The notes under the pieces: model-generated
Databases searched by the model: none
What the model was told of the DNA's origin: nothing
What the model saw: the letters and a program-made list of their open reading frames with translations, nothing else
In this document: piece by piece, positions 16,685-25,791 of the stretch
Numbering within the stretch: position 1 is the stretch's first letter
Layout of the letters: each line of letters begins with the position of its first letter
Position numbers and translations under genes: made by a program
NCBI RefSeq assembly: GCF_005221285.1
Contig: NZ_CP039886.1
Coordinates: forward strand, 868,001 to 932,000
DNA from: Neisseria flavescens
Lineage (GTDB): Bacteria; Pseudomonadota; Gammaproteobacteria; Burkholderiales; Neisseriaceae
DNA length: 64,000 nt
Direction: 5' to 3'

Positions 16685-16766
16685 GATTTCAGACGGCCTT
16701 TAAAAAGATGGCTAAAAATAAGAAAACAGCCGGAATTCATCCGGCTGCCCTACTCAAATACTCTGC

Positions 16767-18620
16767 TTATTCGGCAGCATTATTAACTTGCTGTGCACCT
16801 TGCGTACGATCGATTTTCCTACCCAAATACTGGAGTAAACTATCGAACACATTCGCAGAAAGCTGCTGAACCAAAGCCTGTTTGGCAGCCGGAATCTGTG
16901 AATCGGCATTTTCAGGAGCAGAAACGCTCTGAACTTCCATAATCACCGGTGCAGGCATACCTTCCAATAATACGTACGCAGGTTTACCGCCGACAGAGCG
17001 CGCTTTCAACAAAGCCGCATAAGCTTCCGGAGACATGGTTTTGCGTGCATCTTGCGCGCTCAATTGTGAAACAGGCGACCATTGAACGTCGGCAGCTTTA
17101 CCGGCTTTCAACGCAGCCAAAGTTTCTTGGGCTTTCTTCTCTGCCAGTTTGGCAGCTTCAGAGCGCAGATATGCTGCACGGACAGTATCTTTGACTTCTG
17201 CAAATGGTGCAATTTTCTCTTCGCGCACTTCTTTCGCACGAATAACCCAAACGGTTTCGTTGTTGATGGCGATCACTTCAGAATTGTGTTTTTTCTTCAG
17301 TACATCATCACTAAACGCAGCATTAATCAACGTTTCAGGCAAACCGGCTTCTTTGGCGTCCGCTTTGGTTACCCATTCATCCAAGTTTTCCACTTTCAAA
17401 CCTGAATTGGCGGCTGCTTTTGCTAAAGAAGATGGATCATTAAAGGTATCTTCACCCAATTTTTCTTTGGCAGCGTTAAAGGCAGAAGCTGCTTTTTTCA
17501 GTTTCAAGGCTGCTTCGATACGCGCTTTGGCTTGTTCCAAAGTCGGCTCAGCTTCAACATTCAAAACTTTAATGACGTGATAACCCAAAGACGATTTAAC
17601 GGTATCGCTGACTTCGCCTTTGCCTAATGCAAATGCCGCTTTATCAAATTCAGGTCCAAAGCCGCTGCCGCCGCTTTTGCTCAGGTAGCCCAAATTGCCG
17701 CCTTTATTGCTGCTGGACAAATCTTTGGAGTACTTGGCCGCCAGCTCGGCAAAAGCATCTGGGTGTGCTTTGAGCTCTGCAGCCATTTTGTCTACTTCGG
17801 CTTTAATTTCCGCATTGCTTGCTTCATCTCCGTTAGGCATAACCGGAATGAAAATATGCGCAATTTCGGCTCTTGGCGACAAATCTACGCTTTTACTGTC
17901 GTAAGCTTTTTGTACTTCTTCCGCACTGACGTTTTGCTTGTCAGCCAAATCTTTGATGTTCAAAGCCACATATTCCAGCTTAACGGCTTGAGGAATCAAG
18001 TAATCTTTCTTATGCGCTTCATAATACTTTTGCAAAGCCGCATCATCTACTTTTACTTGTGCCGCAAATGCTTCAGGGCTGAACGTAAATGAACGGATGG
18101 TACGGGTGGCTTGGGTCAGGTTAATCAACTGACGCGCTTGCGCATCGCTGACCAATGCACCGTTTTGCACCAAATTCAACAGATTTTGCAATTGGAACTG
18201 TTCGCGGATATCTTCAACAAACTGATCCTCGGTCATTTTGCGCTGATCCAAATACTTCTTGAGCAAATCCTGACTGAATTTACCGGAAGCATCATGGAAA
18301 TTCGGATCATCCACGATAACTTGCTTGATTTGTTCCTGAGACACAGCAATGCCCATCAGCTTGGCACCCTGCTTCAGGTAAGCACGTTGCAATAAAGATT
18401 GGAATATCGCATCACGCGAAGGCGCATTATTGCCGGCAGCCTGCTCATTTTGTATCGCAATCTGTAAAGCATGCTCGCTAACCTTCTCATCCCCGACTTT
18501 GACAATGTAATCAGAACCCGGCGAAGACAAGTTATTGGCACCGAATCCGATAAAGGTCAGACCGATGATACCTAAAACAATCTGGGCGGGTATTTTATAT
18601 TTTTCAACAATATGGAACAT
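16767..18620 (-). CDS. ppiD: Periplasmic folding chaperone/PPIase PpiD
   Basis: The 617-residue protein has a single N-terminal membrane anchor (IPAQIVLGIIGLTFIGFG) that holds it at the periplasmic face. A SurA-like chaperone region follows (residues about 35-200). The parvulin domain lies near residues 255-360 (AEIAHIFIPVMPNGDEAS, AELAAKYSKDLSSSNKGGNL, KSSLGYHVIKVLN), and a C-terminal helical region completes it. It assists folding of proteins emerging from the Sec translocon. Overall size and order match PpiD. It is a single gene. Confidence 0.93.
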   Translation of the reverse strand: MFHIVEKYKIPAQIVLGIIGLTFIGFGANNLSSPGSDYIVKVGDEKVSEHALQIAIQNEQAAGNNAPSRDAIFQSLLQRAYLKQGAKLMGIAVSQEQIKQVIVDDPNFHDASGKFSQDLLKKYLDQRKMTEDQFVEDIREQFQLQNLLNLVQNGALVSDAQARQLINLTQATRTIRSFTFSPEAFAAQVKVDDAALQKYYEAHKKDYLIPQAVKLEYVALNIKDLADKQNVSAEEVQKAYDSKSVDLSPRAEIAHIFIPVMPNGDEASNAEIKAEVDKMAAELKAHPDAFAELAAKYSKDLSSSNKGGNLGYLSKSGGSGFGPEFDKAAFALGKGEVSDTVKSSLGYHVIKVLNVEAEPTLEQAKARIEAALKLKKAASAFNAAKEKLGEDTFNDPSSLAKAAANSGLKVENLDEWVTKADAKEAGLPETLINAAFSDDVLKKKHNSEVIAINNETVWVIRAKEVREEKIAPFAEVKDTVRAAYLRSEAAKLAEKKAQETLAALKAGKAADVQWSPVSQLSAQDARKTMSPEAYAALLKARSVGGKPAYVLLEGMPAPVIMEVQSVSAPENADSQIPAAKQALVQQLSANVFDSLLQYLGRKIDRTQGAQQVNNAAE

Positions 18621-18765
18621 ATTTATCCGAAAGAAAAGTTTGGCGCGGCAGACGGAAAATGCTGCCGCAAAAATCTTAAAATCCTAAAAACAGGCTCAAA
18701 GCGCGTATTGTAACGTATTTTTTCGAGGCTTGCTTTTTCAGACGGCCTAAAAACCTAAAAATGCC

Positions 18766-19113
18766 TTATCCGAAAATTTCCTGATACGCCTCTACTGAAA
18801 ATCCGACATGAACCTGTCCTTCTTTGACCAATACAGGCCGCTTGATGATGCTGGGATTTTCCACCATCAAAGCAATGGCACCTTCTTTTGTAGCAGCAGA
18901 TTCTTGCTCATCTTTATCCAACTTGCGCCAAGTCGTGCCTCTTTTATTGAGCAAAATTTCCAAAGCTGTCTGCTCCAGCCAGCCATCAATCAATTCGGCA
19001 GTCGGGGCATTTTTCTTAAAATCTACAAACTCAAACTCGATGCCGTTTTCCACCAACCAACTGCGCGCTTTTTTAACCGTATCGCAATTGGGAATACCGT
19101 ATAGTTTTATCAT
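18766..19113 (-). CDS. ArsC/Spx-family (YffB-like) reductase
   Basis: The 115-residue thioredoxin-fold protein starts MIKLYGIPNCDTVKKARSWL and keeps the single catalytic Cys of the family in NCDTV. The block NPSIIKRPVLVKEGQVHVGFS is the conserved substrate loop, with the cis-Pro in KRPVL. It belongs to the YffB branch, which resembles arsenate reductase but is not tied to arsenic resistance; no ars genes are nearby. An AAGGA ribosome site lies nine bases before the ATG. The physiological reductant and substrate are unknown. Confidence 0.87.
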   Translation of the reverse strand: MIKLYGIPNCDTVKKARSWLVENGIEFEFVDFKKNAPTAELIDGWLEQTALEILLNKRGTTWRKLDKDEQESAATKEGAIALMVENPSIIKRPVLVKEGQVHVGFSVEAYQEIFG

Positions 19114-19148
19114 CTTATTGATCCTTGGTTTTATTTATAAAATCACAA

Positions 19149-19184
19149 ATTCAGGCCGTCTGAAACTTTTCAGACGGCCTGAAT
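19149..19184 (-). terminator. DUS-pair terminator of rnr
   Basis: ATTCAGGCCGTCTGAAA and TTTCAGACGGCCTGAAT form a long near-perfect stem just past the rnr stop codon at 19195. Confidence 0.75.
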
Positions 19185-19194
19185 TGAATGCAGC

Positions 19195-21690
19195 TTATTT
19201 CTTAGCAGCTTTCTTCACTTTAATCTTCACGCTTTTGCCTTGAGCGTTATTTTTACGCTCGGCTTTGACAGAGGCCGTTTTCGCCTGCGCTTTTTTCTTG
19301 CTTACGGCTTTAGGTTTGCTTGGCTTGGCAGGCTTGGAGGCAGGTTTACTTTTCACCTTACTCTTCTTTGCCTTCACAGGAGCGGCCAACGCCTCATCAA
19401 TTTCTTTAGCCGAAAGTTTACGCTTACGCTTTTCGACAGGCTTGTCAGCGGCTATCGGCTTGCTTACAGGTTTTGCTTTTCTACCGCCGCGTTTCTTACC
19501 GACTGAACCGCCGCTGATTAAGGTCAAATCAATCTTGCTGGTATCCAAATCGGCACGTGCGACTTTTACAGTGACCGTATCGCCCATGTTGAAACGGACA
19601 CCGCTGCGTTCACCCTCAATCGCCATAATTTCGGGACGGAAGTTGAAATAGTCCTCTCCCAAATCGCTGATATGTACCAAGCCGTCGATATGAATATCGT
19701 CCAAGGTTACAAAAATACCGAAACTGGTCATGCCCGAAATCTTACCGCTGAAGACTTCACCGACTTTGTCGCGCATATAATAAGTTTTCAGCCAGTTTTC
19801 CACATCGCGGCTGGCATCATCGGCTCGGCGCTCGCAGAAAGAGGTATGCACGCCCAAAGCTTCCCAGGTTTTATTGGGCTGGTAAGTTTGTCCGTTCAAT
19901 ACAGCCTTAATGGCACGATGTACCGTCAAATCGGGATAGCGGCGGATAGGCGAAGTAAAGTGTGCATATGCGCTATAAGCCAAACCAAAGTGACCGTCGC
20001 AATGCGGCTCATAAACCGCCTGCTGCATAGAACGCAACATCATCACTTGCAACAACTCCGCGTCCGGACGGTTTTTAAATTGCTCGGCAAGCGCAGCATA
20101 GTCTTTCGGCGTCGGATTATCGCCGCCACCCAAACTCAGCCCCAGCAAACCAAGCTGCTCGCGCAAAGTGGCCAGTTTTTCGGGAGTCGGGCCCAAGTGA
20201 TTGCGGAATAAAGCCGTATGTTTGTTTTTTAGTAAAAATTCTGCCGCGCAAACATTCGCCGCCAACATACATTCTTCAATCAATTTGTGCGCATCATTGC
20301 GGACAACGGGAACGATCTTGTCGATCTTACCGTTGTCATCGAAAATCATCTGAGTCTCAACGCTCTCAAACTCAACCGCGCCACGCTCGAAGCGTTTTTT
20401 CTGCAAAATTTTAAATAACTTATACAGAGTATCTATTTGCTGTTTAAACGGATGATCCTGGCCGTCTGAAATCCAATCCCAAACTTGATTATAGGTTAGT
20501 CGCGCATGAGAACGCATTACTGCCGGATAGAAACGGTATTCCTTGATATTGCCGGCATAAGTAATCACCATATCGCACACCATACACAGGCGTTCGACAT
20601 CAGGATTGAGCGAGCAGATACCGTTAGACAACTTCTCCGGCAGCATTGGAATCACACGGCGTGGGAAATACACGCTGGTACTGCGTTCCTGAGCATCTAT
20701 ATCAATTCCGTCATCAGGACGGACATAATGGCTGACATCGGCAATCGCTACCACCAAATGGTAATTGCGGCCGACTTTTTCAGCAAAAACCGCATCATCA
20801 AAGTCCCGCGCAGTTTCGCCGTCAATGGTTACCAGAGGCAAATCGCGTAAGTCCACGCGTCCTTTCAAGTCGGTTTTACGCACATGATCAGGAATTTTCT
20901 TCGCAGCTTTGACACATGCTTCGCTGAATTGATGGGGCAAATGGTGCTTACGTACAGCGATTTCGATTTCCATACCGCTGTCGGCATAATCGCCCAACAC
21001 TTCAATCAGCTTAGCTACTGCAGGACGATGCGCTTCAGGATACGTCTCAATTTCAGCCACAATCACTTGGCCAGATTGCGGTTTAAAGTGCGCCACGCTT
21101 TCAGGCTCTAACACGATACTTTGGCTCAAACGCTTGTCTTCGGCCTCCAAAATAGCCACACCGCGATCCATATAAAAACGGCCGACCACTTTAGACTGCG
21201 CACGCTCTACTACATCCAAAACCGTACCTTCACGACGCCCCCTGCGGTCGATACCGGCAGGGCGAACAGTAACAATATCCCCGTGCATCACACCGCGCAT
21301 CTGACGCTCATACAAAACAAAATCGCCCTCGCCTGTCGGCGTTAGCGGCACGGCAAAACCAAAGCCGTCTTTATGCGCTTCGACACGGCATTTAACCAAT
21401 GCCAATTTTTCTGCCGCGCACACCGCACCACGTCGGTTGATCAACACCTGACCATCACGCGCCATTGCTTTCAGACGGCGCTCGAAGAATTCATATTCAT
21501 CTTCTGCAATCGACAATTCATGTGCCAACGCTTCGATTTTGGTCGGCACACCTTTTTGTTCCAATAATTCAATGACCCATTCGCGGCTGGGCAACGGATG
21601 AGCGTAACGTTGTTTCTCCCGCTCCAAATACGGGTCTTTTTCTCGTAAATTTAAAGATTTAGTATTTTTGTTCATTTTGATAGTTGACAT
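19195..21690 (-). CDS. rnr: Ribonuclease R
   Basis: RNase R is a processive 3'-5' exoribonuclease that degrades structured RNA. The 831-residue protein has an N-terminal helix-turn-helix and cold-shock region. The RNB catalytic domain carries VTIDGETARDFDDAVFAEK with the metal-binding aspartates, and HFTSPIRRYPDLTVHRAIK. An S1 domain (GKISGMTSFGIFVTLDDIHI) and a long Lys/Ala/Pro tail rich in KKAQAKTASVKAERK-type repeats follow. The lysine-rich tail is unusually long and probably binds RNA. The start codon overlaps the -35 element of the divergent tRNA promoter. Confidence 0.95.
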   Translation of the reverse strand: MSTIKMNKNTKSLNLREKDPYLEREKQRYAHPLPSREWVIELLEQKGVPTKIEALAHELSIAEDEYEFFERRLKAMARDGQVLINRRGAVCAAEKLALVKCRVEAHKDGFGFAVPLTPTGEGDFVLYERQMRGVMHGDIVTVRPAGIDRRGRREGTVLDVVERAQSKVVGRFYMDRGVAILEAEDKRLSQSIVLEPESVAHFKPQSGQVIVAEIETYPEAHRPAVAKLIEVLGDYADSGMEIEIAVRKHHLPHQFSEACVKAAKKIPDHVRKTDLKGRVDLRDLPLVTIDGETARDFDDAVFAEKVGRNYHLVVAIADVSHYVRPDDGIDIDAQERSTSVYFPRRVIPMLPEKLSNGICSLNPDVERLCMVCDMVITYAGNIKEYRFYPAVMRSHARLTYNQVWDWISDGQDHPFKQQIDTLYKLFKILQKKRFERGAVEFESVETQMIFDDNGKIDKIVPVVRNDAHKLIEECMLAANVCAAEFLLKNKHTALFRNHLGPTPEKLATLREQLGLLGLSLGGGDNPTPKDYAALAEQFKNRPDAELLQVMMLRSMQQAVYEPHCDGHFGLAYSAYAHFTSPIRRYPDLTVHRAIKAVLNGQTYQPNKTWEALGVHTSFCERRADDASRDVENWLKTYYMRDKVGEVFSGKISGMTSFGIFVTLDDIHIDGLVHISDLGEDYFNFRPEIMAIEGERSGVRFNMGDTVTVKVARADLDTSKIDLTLISGGSVGKKRGGRKAKPVSKPIAADKPVEKRKRKLSAKEIDEALAAPVKAKKSKVKSKPASKPAKPSKPKAVSKKKAQAKTASVKAERKNNAQGKSVKIKVKKAAKK

Positions 21691-21711
21691 TCTTTTTTTA
21701 AAATATATAAT
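21684..21711 (+). promoter_or_regulatory. Near-consensus promoter of the tRNA cluster
   Basis: A perfect TTGACA (21684-21689) and a perfect TATAAT (21706-21711) are spaced by 16 bases. The -35 box overlaps the rnr start codon on the opposite strand. Transcription would begin about 50 bases before the first tRNA. Confidence 0.85.
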
Positions 21712-21769
21712 AGCTGCTTCTTCGCAGTTCAGGTAGTCAACTCTACCTTAAATTGAAGAATAAAGCAAA

Positions 21770-21856
21770 GCCCAGGTGGCGGAATTGGTAGACGCGCTAG
21801 CTTCAGGTGCTAGTGTCCTCACGGGCGTGGAAGTTCGAGTCTTCTCCTGGGCACCA
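21770..21856 (+). tRNA. tRNA-Leu (anticodon CAG)
   Basis: The 87-base gene folds as a class II tRNA. The acceptor stem is GCCCAGG/CCTGGGC with encoded CCA. The anticodon stem CTAGC/GCTAG encloses the loop TTCAGGT, giving anticodon CAG for CUG codons. It has a long variable arm and the T loop GTTCGAGT. It is the first gene of the cluster. Confidence 0.96.
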
Positions 21857-21894
21857 AATAATTTGGTGCTTCTTTGCTTAAGAAAATTTAAATT

Positions 21895-21981
21895 GCCCAG
21901 GTGGCGGAATTGGTAGACGCGCTAGCTTCAGGTGCTAGTATCCTCACGGGTGTGGAAGTTCGAGTCTTCTCCTGGGCACCA
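21895..21981 (+). tRNA. tRNA-Leu (anticodon CAG), second copy
   Basis: This is a tandem duplicate of the tRNA at 21770, 38 bases downstream. It differs only by two substitutions, both in the variable arm (G to A and C to T), which together turn one G-C pair into an A-U pair and so preserve the stem. It has the same anticodon, CAG, and an encoded CCA. Confidence 0.96.
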
Positions 21982-22044
21982 CTAATAAATCAATCAGTCA
22001 AGTTTTCATATTATTCTGAATAACAACTCAGAATAATAGTCCAC

Positions 22045-22135
22045 AGAGAGGTGGATGAGTGGTTTAAGTCGCACGCCTGGAAAGCGTGTATACGTGAATA
22101 GCGTATCGAGGGTTCGAATCCCTTCCTCTCTGCCA
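22045..22135 (+). tRNA. tRNA-Ser (anticodon GGA)
   Basis: The 91-base class II tRNA has acceptor stem AGAGAGG/CCTCTCT, discriminator G, an encoded CCA and a long variable arm. The anticodon stem CACGC/GCGTG encloses CTGGAAA, so the anticodon is GGA, reading UCC and UCU. Confidence 0.95.
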
Positions 22136-22142
22136 GATACTA

Positions 22143-22168
22143 AAGACACCAGCTAACGGTGTCTTTTT
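22143..22168 (+). terminator. Terminator of the tRNA cluster
   Basis: AAGACACC (22143-22150), a 7-base loop and GGTGTCTT (22158-22165) are followed by a T run, eight bases after tRNA-Ser. Confidence 0.88.
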
Positions 22169-22273
22169 TCATATCTGCCCTTCTTAAAAATATTACATTA
22201 CACTTTTATTTCTCTTACCCTCTAATCAGAAACCTGCCACCCATTCTTATCTTATACTAAATTGTAATGATTA

Positions 22274-22302
22274 AAGGCCGTCTGAAAGTTTTCAGACGGC
22301 CT
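22274..22302 (-). terminator. DUS-pair terminator of the nuclease gene
   Basis: AAGGCCGTCTGAAA and TTTCAGACGGCCT face each other with a very short loop, just past the nuclease stop at 22315. Confidence 0.75.
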
Positions 22303-22314
22303 CTTTCTTAAAAC

Positions 22315-23052
22315 TTACCAAATCCCAAACCATTGTTTATCAGATTGCTTTTTATTGCCGTTCTGTTGCTCGTGGTTTTGACGGCGAAATTGCCAAGGCG
22401 CTTGCGGATTGTCTTTTTTCCATAAGCCTTTACGTTTTTCTTTGGCTTGTTTTTGTGCGGCCGAATAGTCGGTGTAAGCGGTTTTACTTTGTTGTTTTTT
22501 GGCATAACTTTCGTAATGCCATGCGGCGCCATCCCGTATCTGCATCAAATTCAGGTCAATCGTGCCGACTGATACTTGGGCGACTTCGCGCTGGTAACGG
22601 TCGGCTTCAAACACGCGGACTTTGGCTTTTTTATGCAATGCGGCATCAATCAAATTGTCTCGTGATTGCGTACCATAGGCCTGATTGATTTCCGGTGCAT
22701 CGATATAGGCCATGCGGATTTTGTGTTTCCTGCCGTCGCTATCGATAATGTGCATGGTATCGCCATCATGGATTTTGATGATTTTTCCGTTGTATGTGTA
22801 GGATTGTCGAGATGACTTTTGTTTTTGTTCCGGTTTGGGGCTAGCTTCGGCTTTGGTGTCAGATGTGGCTTTGACAACATTTTCACCCAGCCATTCATTG
22901 ACCTTTTCCAAACCGATATTGTCTCCTTGTGCCAATGTTGCAGCAACGCTTACCCCTGTACGAATCAACTCGGTATCGCGTGAGCTGTAACCAAGTGCGC
23001 CCAAAACGGATAAAACAACGGGCAACCATTTTATAATTTTACTGATTTGCAT
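22315..23052 (-). CDS. nuc: Secreted or anchored thermonuclease (SNase family)
   Basis: The 245-residue protein begins with a hydrophobic export or anchor segment (IIKWLPVVLSVLGALGYSS). A linker is followed by a staphylococcal-nuclease fold from about residue 88. The catalytic set is intact: DGDT for calcium binding, R and D/E in RMAYIDAPE, and the arginine in DRYQREVAQV. Pathogenic neisseriae use a related Nuc to cut extracellular DNA, including neutrophil traps; by analogy this enzyme may act outside the cytoplasm. The Lys/Gln-rich tail is typical. It lies downstream of rpiA with a DUS hairpin between. Confidence 0.88.
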   Translation of the reverse strand: MQISKIIKWLPVVLSVLGALGYSSRDTELIRTGVSVAATLAQGDNIGLEKVNEWLGENVVKATSDTKAEASPKPEQKQKSSRQSYTYNGKIIKIHDGDTMHIIDSDGRKHKIRMAYIDAPEINQAYGTQSRDNLIDAALHKKAKVRVFEADRYQREVAQVSVGTIDLNLMQIRDGAAWHYESYAKKQQSKTAYTDYSAAQKQAKEKRKGLWKKDNPQAPWQFRRQNHEQQNGNKKQSDKQWFGIW

Positions 23053-23066
23053 ATTTTGCCAAATTG

Positions 23067-23106
23067 AAGGCCGTCTGAAAGACCTAATGCACTTTCAGAC
23101 GGCCTT
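23067..23106 (-). terminator. DUS-pair terminator after rpiA
   Basis: AAGGCCGTCTGAAAG (23067-23081) pairs with CTTTCAGACGGCCTT (23092-23106). It separates rpiA from the downstream nuclease gene on the same strand. Confidence 0.72.
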
Positions 23107-23125
23107 TAAGATTGATTAATCTTCA

Positions 23126-23797
23126 TTAATCCTGACAAGGCAGGATGACTTTTGCGCCTTCTGCCGTACCCAAAACCAACACATCGGCGGCATCGCGGGC
23201 AAAAATACCGTTTTCGAGTACGCCGGTGATTTTATTGATTTCGTCTTCCATTTTCAGGGCTTGGTCGATATTGAGTCCGTGAACATCAACGATTTGGTTG
23301 CCATAGAAAGTAGTATAGCCGACACGCAACTCAGGCTGTCCGCCCATGGCAAGCAGTTTGCGCGACACCAGCGAACGGGCATTTTCAACGACTTCTACAG
23401 GCAATGGGAATTTACCCAAACGGGAAACATATTTGCTTTCATCGGCGATACAGACAAATTTATCGGATGCGCTGGCCACGATTTTTTCGTTCAAATGCGC
23501 ACCGCCGCCGCCTTTAATCATTTGCAGCGCGTGGTTGACTTCGTCTGCGCCGTCAACATAAACCGCCAAACCCATCACTTCATTCAGTGAAACTTCTGGA
23601 ATCTCGTATTTCGCCAAAAGCTCGCTGGATTTTTTAGAAGTAGACACGGCACCCTTGATTTTCTTACCGCTTTTACCCAAGGCTTCGATAAAGAAGTTGA
23701 TGGTAGAGCCGGTACCGATACCGATGTATTCGTTTTCAGGAACAAATTCCACCGCTTTTTCGGCGGCAATACGTTTGAGTTCGTCTTGAGTTGCCAT
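23126..23797 (-). CDS. rpiA: Ribose-5-phosphate isomerase A
   Basis: RpiA interconverts ribose-5-phosphate and ribulose-5-phosphate in the pentose phosphate pathway. The 223-residue protein shows IGIGTGSTINFFIEAL near the N-terminus, the catalytic block YVDGADEVNHALQMIKGGGGA with Asp, Glu and Lys in place, and DESKYVSRLGKFPLPVEVV. The length is normal. It follows ispF on the same strand with a 43-base gap, so it is probably co-transcribed with the ispDF genes. Confidence 0.96.
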   Translation of the reverse strand: MATQDELKRIAAEKAVEFVPENEYIGIGTGSTINFFIEALGKSGKKIKGAVSTSKKSSELLAKYEIPEVSLNEVMGLAVYVDGADEVNHALQMIKGGGGAHLNEKIVASASDKFVCIADESKYVSRLGKFPLPVEVVENARSLVSRKLLAMGGQPELRVGYTTFYGNQIVDVHGLNIDQALKMEDEINKITGVLENGIFARDAADVLVLGTAEGAKVILPCQD

Positions 23798-23840
23798 GTT
23801 GTCAGTCTTTCAGTTTGAATAATAAAGTAATTTTAAGCTC

Positions 23841-24320
23841 TTAGGCTTTAATCAGCAATACTGCCGCTTGCGCTTCAATGGCTTCCATACGTCCCAGATA
23901 GCCAAGTTTTTCGTTGGTTTTACCCTTGATGTTCACGCAGTTTTCAGGCAAACCCAAATCTGCAGCGATATTGGCGCGCATTGCCGGAATGTGCGGCGCA
24001 AGTTTTGGCTTTTGCGCAATCACGGTCGTATCGACATTAACCACCTTCCAACCTAATGCCTGCACGCTTTGATAAGCCTCACGCAACAGTACACGGCTGT
24101 CAGCATCTTTGAATTCGGCGGCAGTATCAGGAAAGTGACTGCCGATATCGCCCAAACCGGCCGCCCCCAACAGGGCATCGGTAATCGCATGCAATAACGC
24201 ATCAGCATCTGAATGACCCAGCAAGCCTTTTTCAAACGGAATGTTGACGCCGCCGAGTATCAAATCTCGGCCTTCGACCAACTGATGGACATCATAGCCC
24301 TGTCCGACACGGATATTCAT
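23841..24320 (-). CDS. ispF: 2-C-methyl-D-erythritol 2,4-cyclodiphosphate synthase
   Basis: IspF forms the cyclic diphosphate in the MEP pathway to isoprenoids. The 159-residue protein starts MNIRVGQGYDVHQLVEGRDL, which carries the zinc-binding Asp-x-His. It shows GLLGHSDADALLHAITDALLG, GDIGSHFPDTAAEFK and the C-terminal NIKGKTNEKLGYLGRMEAIEAQA. All hallmark residues are present. It lies 32 bases after ispD, and the two encode non-consecutive steps (third and fifth) of the same pathway. Confidence 0.97.
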   Translation of the reverse strand: MNIRVGQGYDVHQLVEGRDLILGGVNIPFEKGLLGHSDADALLHAITDALLGAAGLGDIGSHFPDTAAEFKDADSRVLLREAYQSVQALGWKVVNVDTTVIAQKPKLAPHIPAMRANIAADLGLPENCVNIKGKTNEKLGYLGRMEAIEAQAAVLLIKA

Positions 24321-24352
24321 ATTTGTTTCCTTAAATAATGGATTTTGATTGT

Positions 24353-25039
24353 TCAGACGGCCTTGAGCAACAATCTGACAATGTATTCGTCTTGCGGCAG
24401 CGTCAATTTCAAATTGCGCGTATCGCCTTGCACCAAGCGTGGCCGGATACCCAGTTTTTCAACCGCTGACGCTTCATCCGTAATCGCACTTAAATTATCA
24501 ACCGATAAAGCTCGGTGTAACAAAGCCGTCTGAAAAAGCTGCGGCGTTTGCGCCTGCCATAATCCTGCGCGCGCAACGGTTTCATCAATATGATAATTGC
24601 CGTCTGAGCGCTTAAGCGTATCGGCCACCGGTATGGCCAAAATACCGCCTTCATCACTCTCACCCGCCTCATCAAGCAAACGTGTTAACGCTTCAGCAGG
24701 CAGGCAACAACGTGCGGCATCATGAACCAAAATATTGTCTTGCACCTCAGCCAAACCTTGCGCCAATAAAACGGACACACCATTGCGTACCGTTTCGGCA
24801 CGACTTGCGCCGCCTACTCGAAAGACGTGTACTTTCTCAGACAAGGCCGTCTGAAAAACCGAATCTTCCGGCGAAAGAATAACGGCAATTAAATCTATGC
24901 GGGAATGTTGCTCAAAGATTTCTATGGTATGTTGCAATACGGTTTTACCATTGATTTCAACATATTGTTTGGGTTTTCCTGCACCAAATCGCGCTCCCAC
25001 ACCGGCAGCAGGAATCAAAGCAATATTGCGGCGCATCAT
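24353..25039 (-). CDS. ispD: 2-C-methyl-D-erythritol 4-phosphate cytidylyltransferase
   Basis: IspD adds CMP to MEP. The 228-residue protein has the nucleotide-binding start IALIPAAGVGARFGAGKPKQYVEI, then LVHDAARCCLP and RAGLWQAQTPQLF. Its ATG (25039) overlaps the dnaQ stop codon in the ATGA style; a second ATG follows at once (25036). The DUS at its 3' end is part of the coding sequence. The overlap with dnaQ and short gap to ispF indicate one operon, dnaQ-ispD-ispF-rpiA. Confidence 0.96.
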   Translation of the reverse strand: MMRRNIALIPAAGVGARFGAGKPKQYVEINGKTVLQHTIEIFEQHSRIDLIAVILSPEDSVFQTALSEKVHVFRVGGASRAETVRNGVSVLLAQGLAEVQDNILVHDAARCCLPAEALTRLLDEAGESDEGGILAIPVADTLKRSDGNYHIDETVARAGLWQAQTPQLFQTALLHRALSVDNLSAITDEASAVEKLGIRPRLVQGDTRNLKLTLPQDEYIVRLLLKAV

Positions 25040-25773
25040 GCTGACGCTCCGGCATTGGCCTCATCAGAAGTTTCGGCCTTGCGCCATACACACGCTTCGC
25101 CCAAATCGTCTAGATATTTTTCATGTGCGGCCAGCTCGTCTGCGTTGGCTTTGACGACTTTCAACTGCGACGTACGTTTGGTTTCGGCAATAACGGTTTG
25201 TTTGACTTCGCCCTCTTCTTCCGCCTCTCCGCCCATCAGGTCGAACTGCTGACGCGTCATGGCAAGATAGACTTCACCCAAAAGCTCGCAGTCGATTAAC
25301 GCGCCGTGCAAGACCCGTTTGCTGCGGTCAACGGAAAAGCGGTTGCACAACGCATCCAAGCTTGCCTTTTGCCCCGGAAACATTTCACGCGCCATGGCCA
25401 GCGTGTCAGTCACTTTGCAACCGAGTTCTTCAATAGAAGGCAAGCCCATGCGGCGGAATTCCATATTCAGAAAGCCGACGTCAAACTTGGCATTATGGAT
25501 AATCAGCTCTGCGCCACGCAGAAAATCGGCAATCTGTTTACCCACTTGGGCAAACGGCGGTGCATTCTTCGCTTCCAATACTTCAATCGTCAAACCATGC
25601 ACTTTCGCCGCTTCCTCCGGCATATCGCGCTCGGGGTGGACATATAAATGAAGGTTGGAGTCGGTCATTTGGCGGTTGATCATTTCCAAGCCGGCAAATT
25701 CGACCAGACGGTCGCCGTTTTCAGGATAAAGACCCGTGGTCTCCGTATCGAGGATAATCTGACGTTGGCTCAT
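25036..25773 (-). CDS. dnaQ: DNA polymerase III epsilon (proofreading exonuclease)
   Basis: DnaQ is the 3'-5' proofreading subunit of the replicase. The start at 25773 gives MSQRQIILDTETTGLYPENGDR, where DTET is the ExoI motif. ExoII is IIHNAKFDVGFLN and ExoIII is HGALIDCELLGEVYLAM. A C-terminal tail for binding the alpha subunit follows. It is 245 residues long. The extra six codons to 25791 have no support. It is the first gene of the dnaQ-ispD-ispF-rpiA group. Confidence 0.96.
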   Translation of the reverse strand: MSQRQIILDTETTGLYPENGDRLVEFAGLEMINRQMTDSNLHLYVHPERDMPEEAAKVHGLTIEVLEAKNAPPFAQVGKQIADFLRGAELIIHNAKFDVGFLNMEFRRMGLPSIEELGCKVTDTLAMAREMFPGQKASLDALCNRFSVDRSKRVLHGALIDCELLGEVYLAMTRQQFDLMGGEAEEEGEVKQTVIAETKRTSQLKVVKANADELAAHEKYLDDLGEACVWRKAETSDEANAGASA

Positions 25774-25791
25774 GGTTGGTGCTTTCTGCAA

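Noticed and set aside
21770..21981. Short near-identical repeats that might suggest a CRISPR or a transposon
   Set aside because: They are two tandem tRNA-Leu genes with full cloverleaf features.
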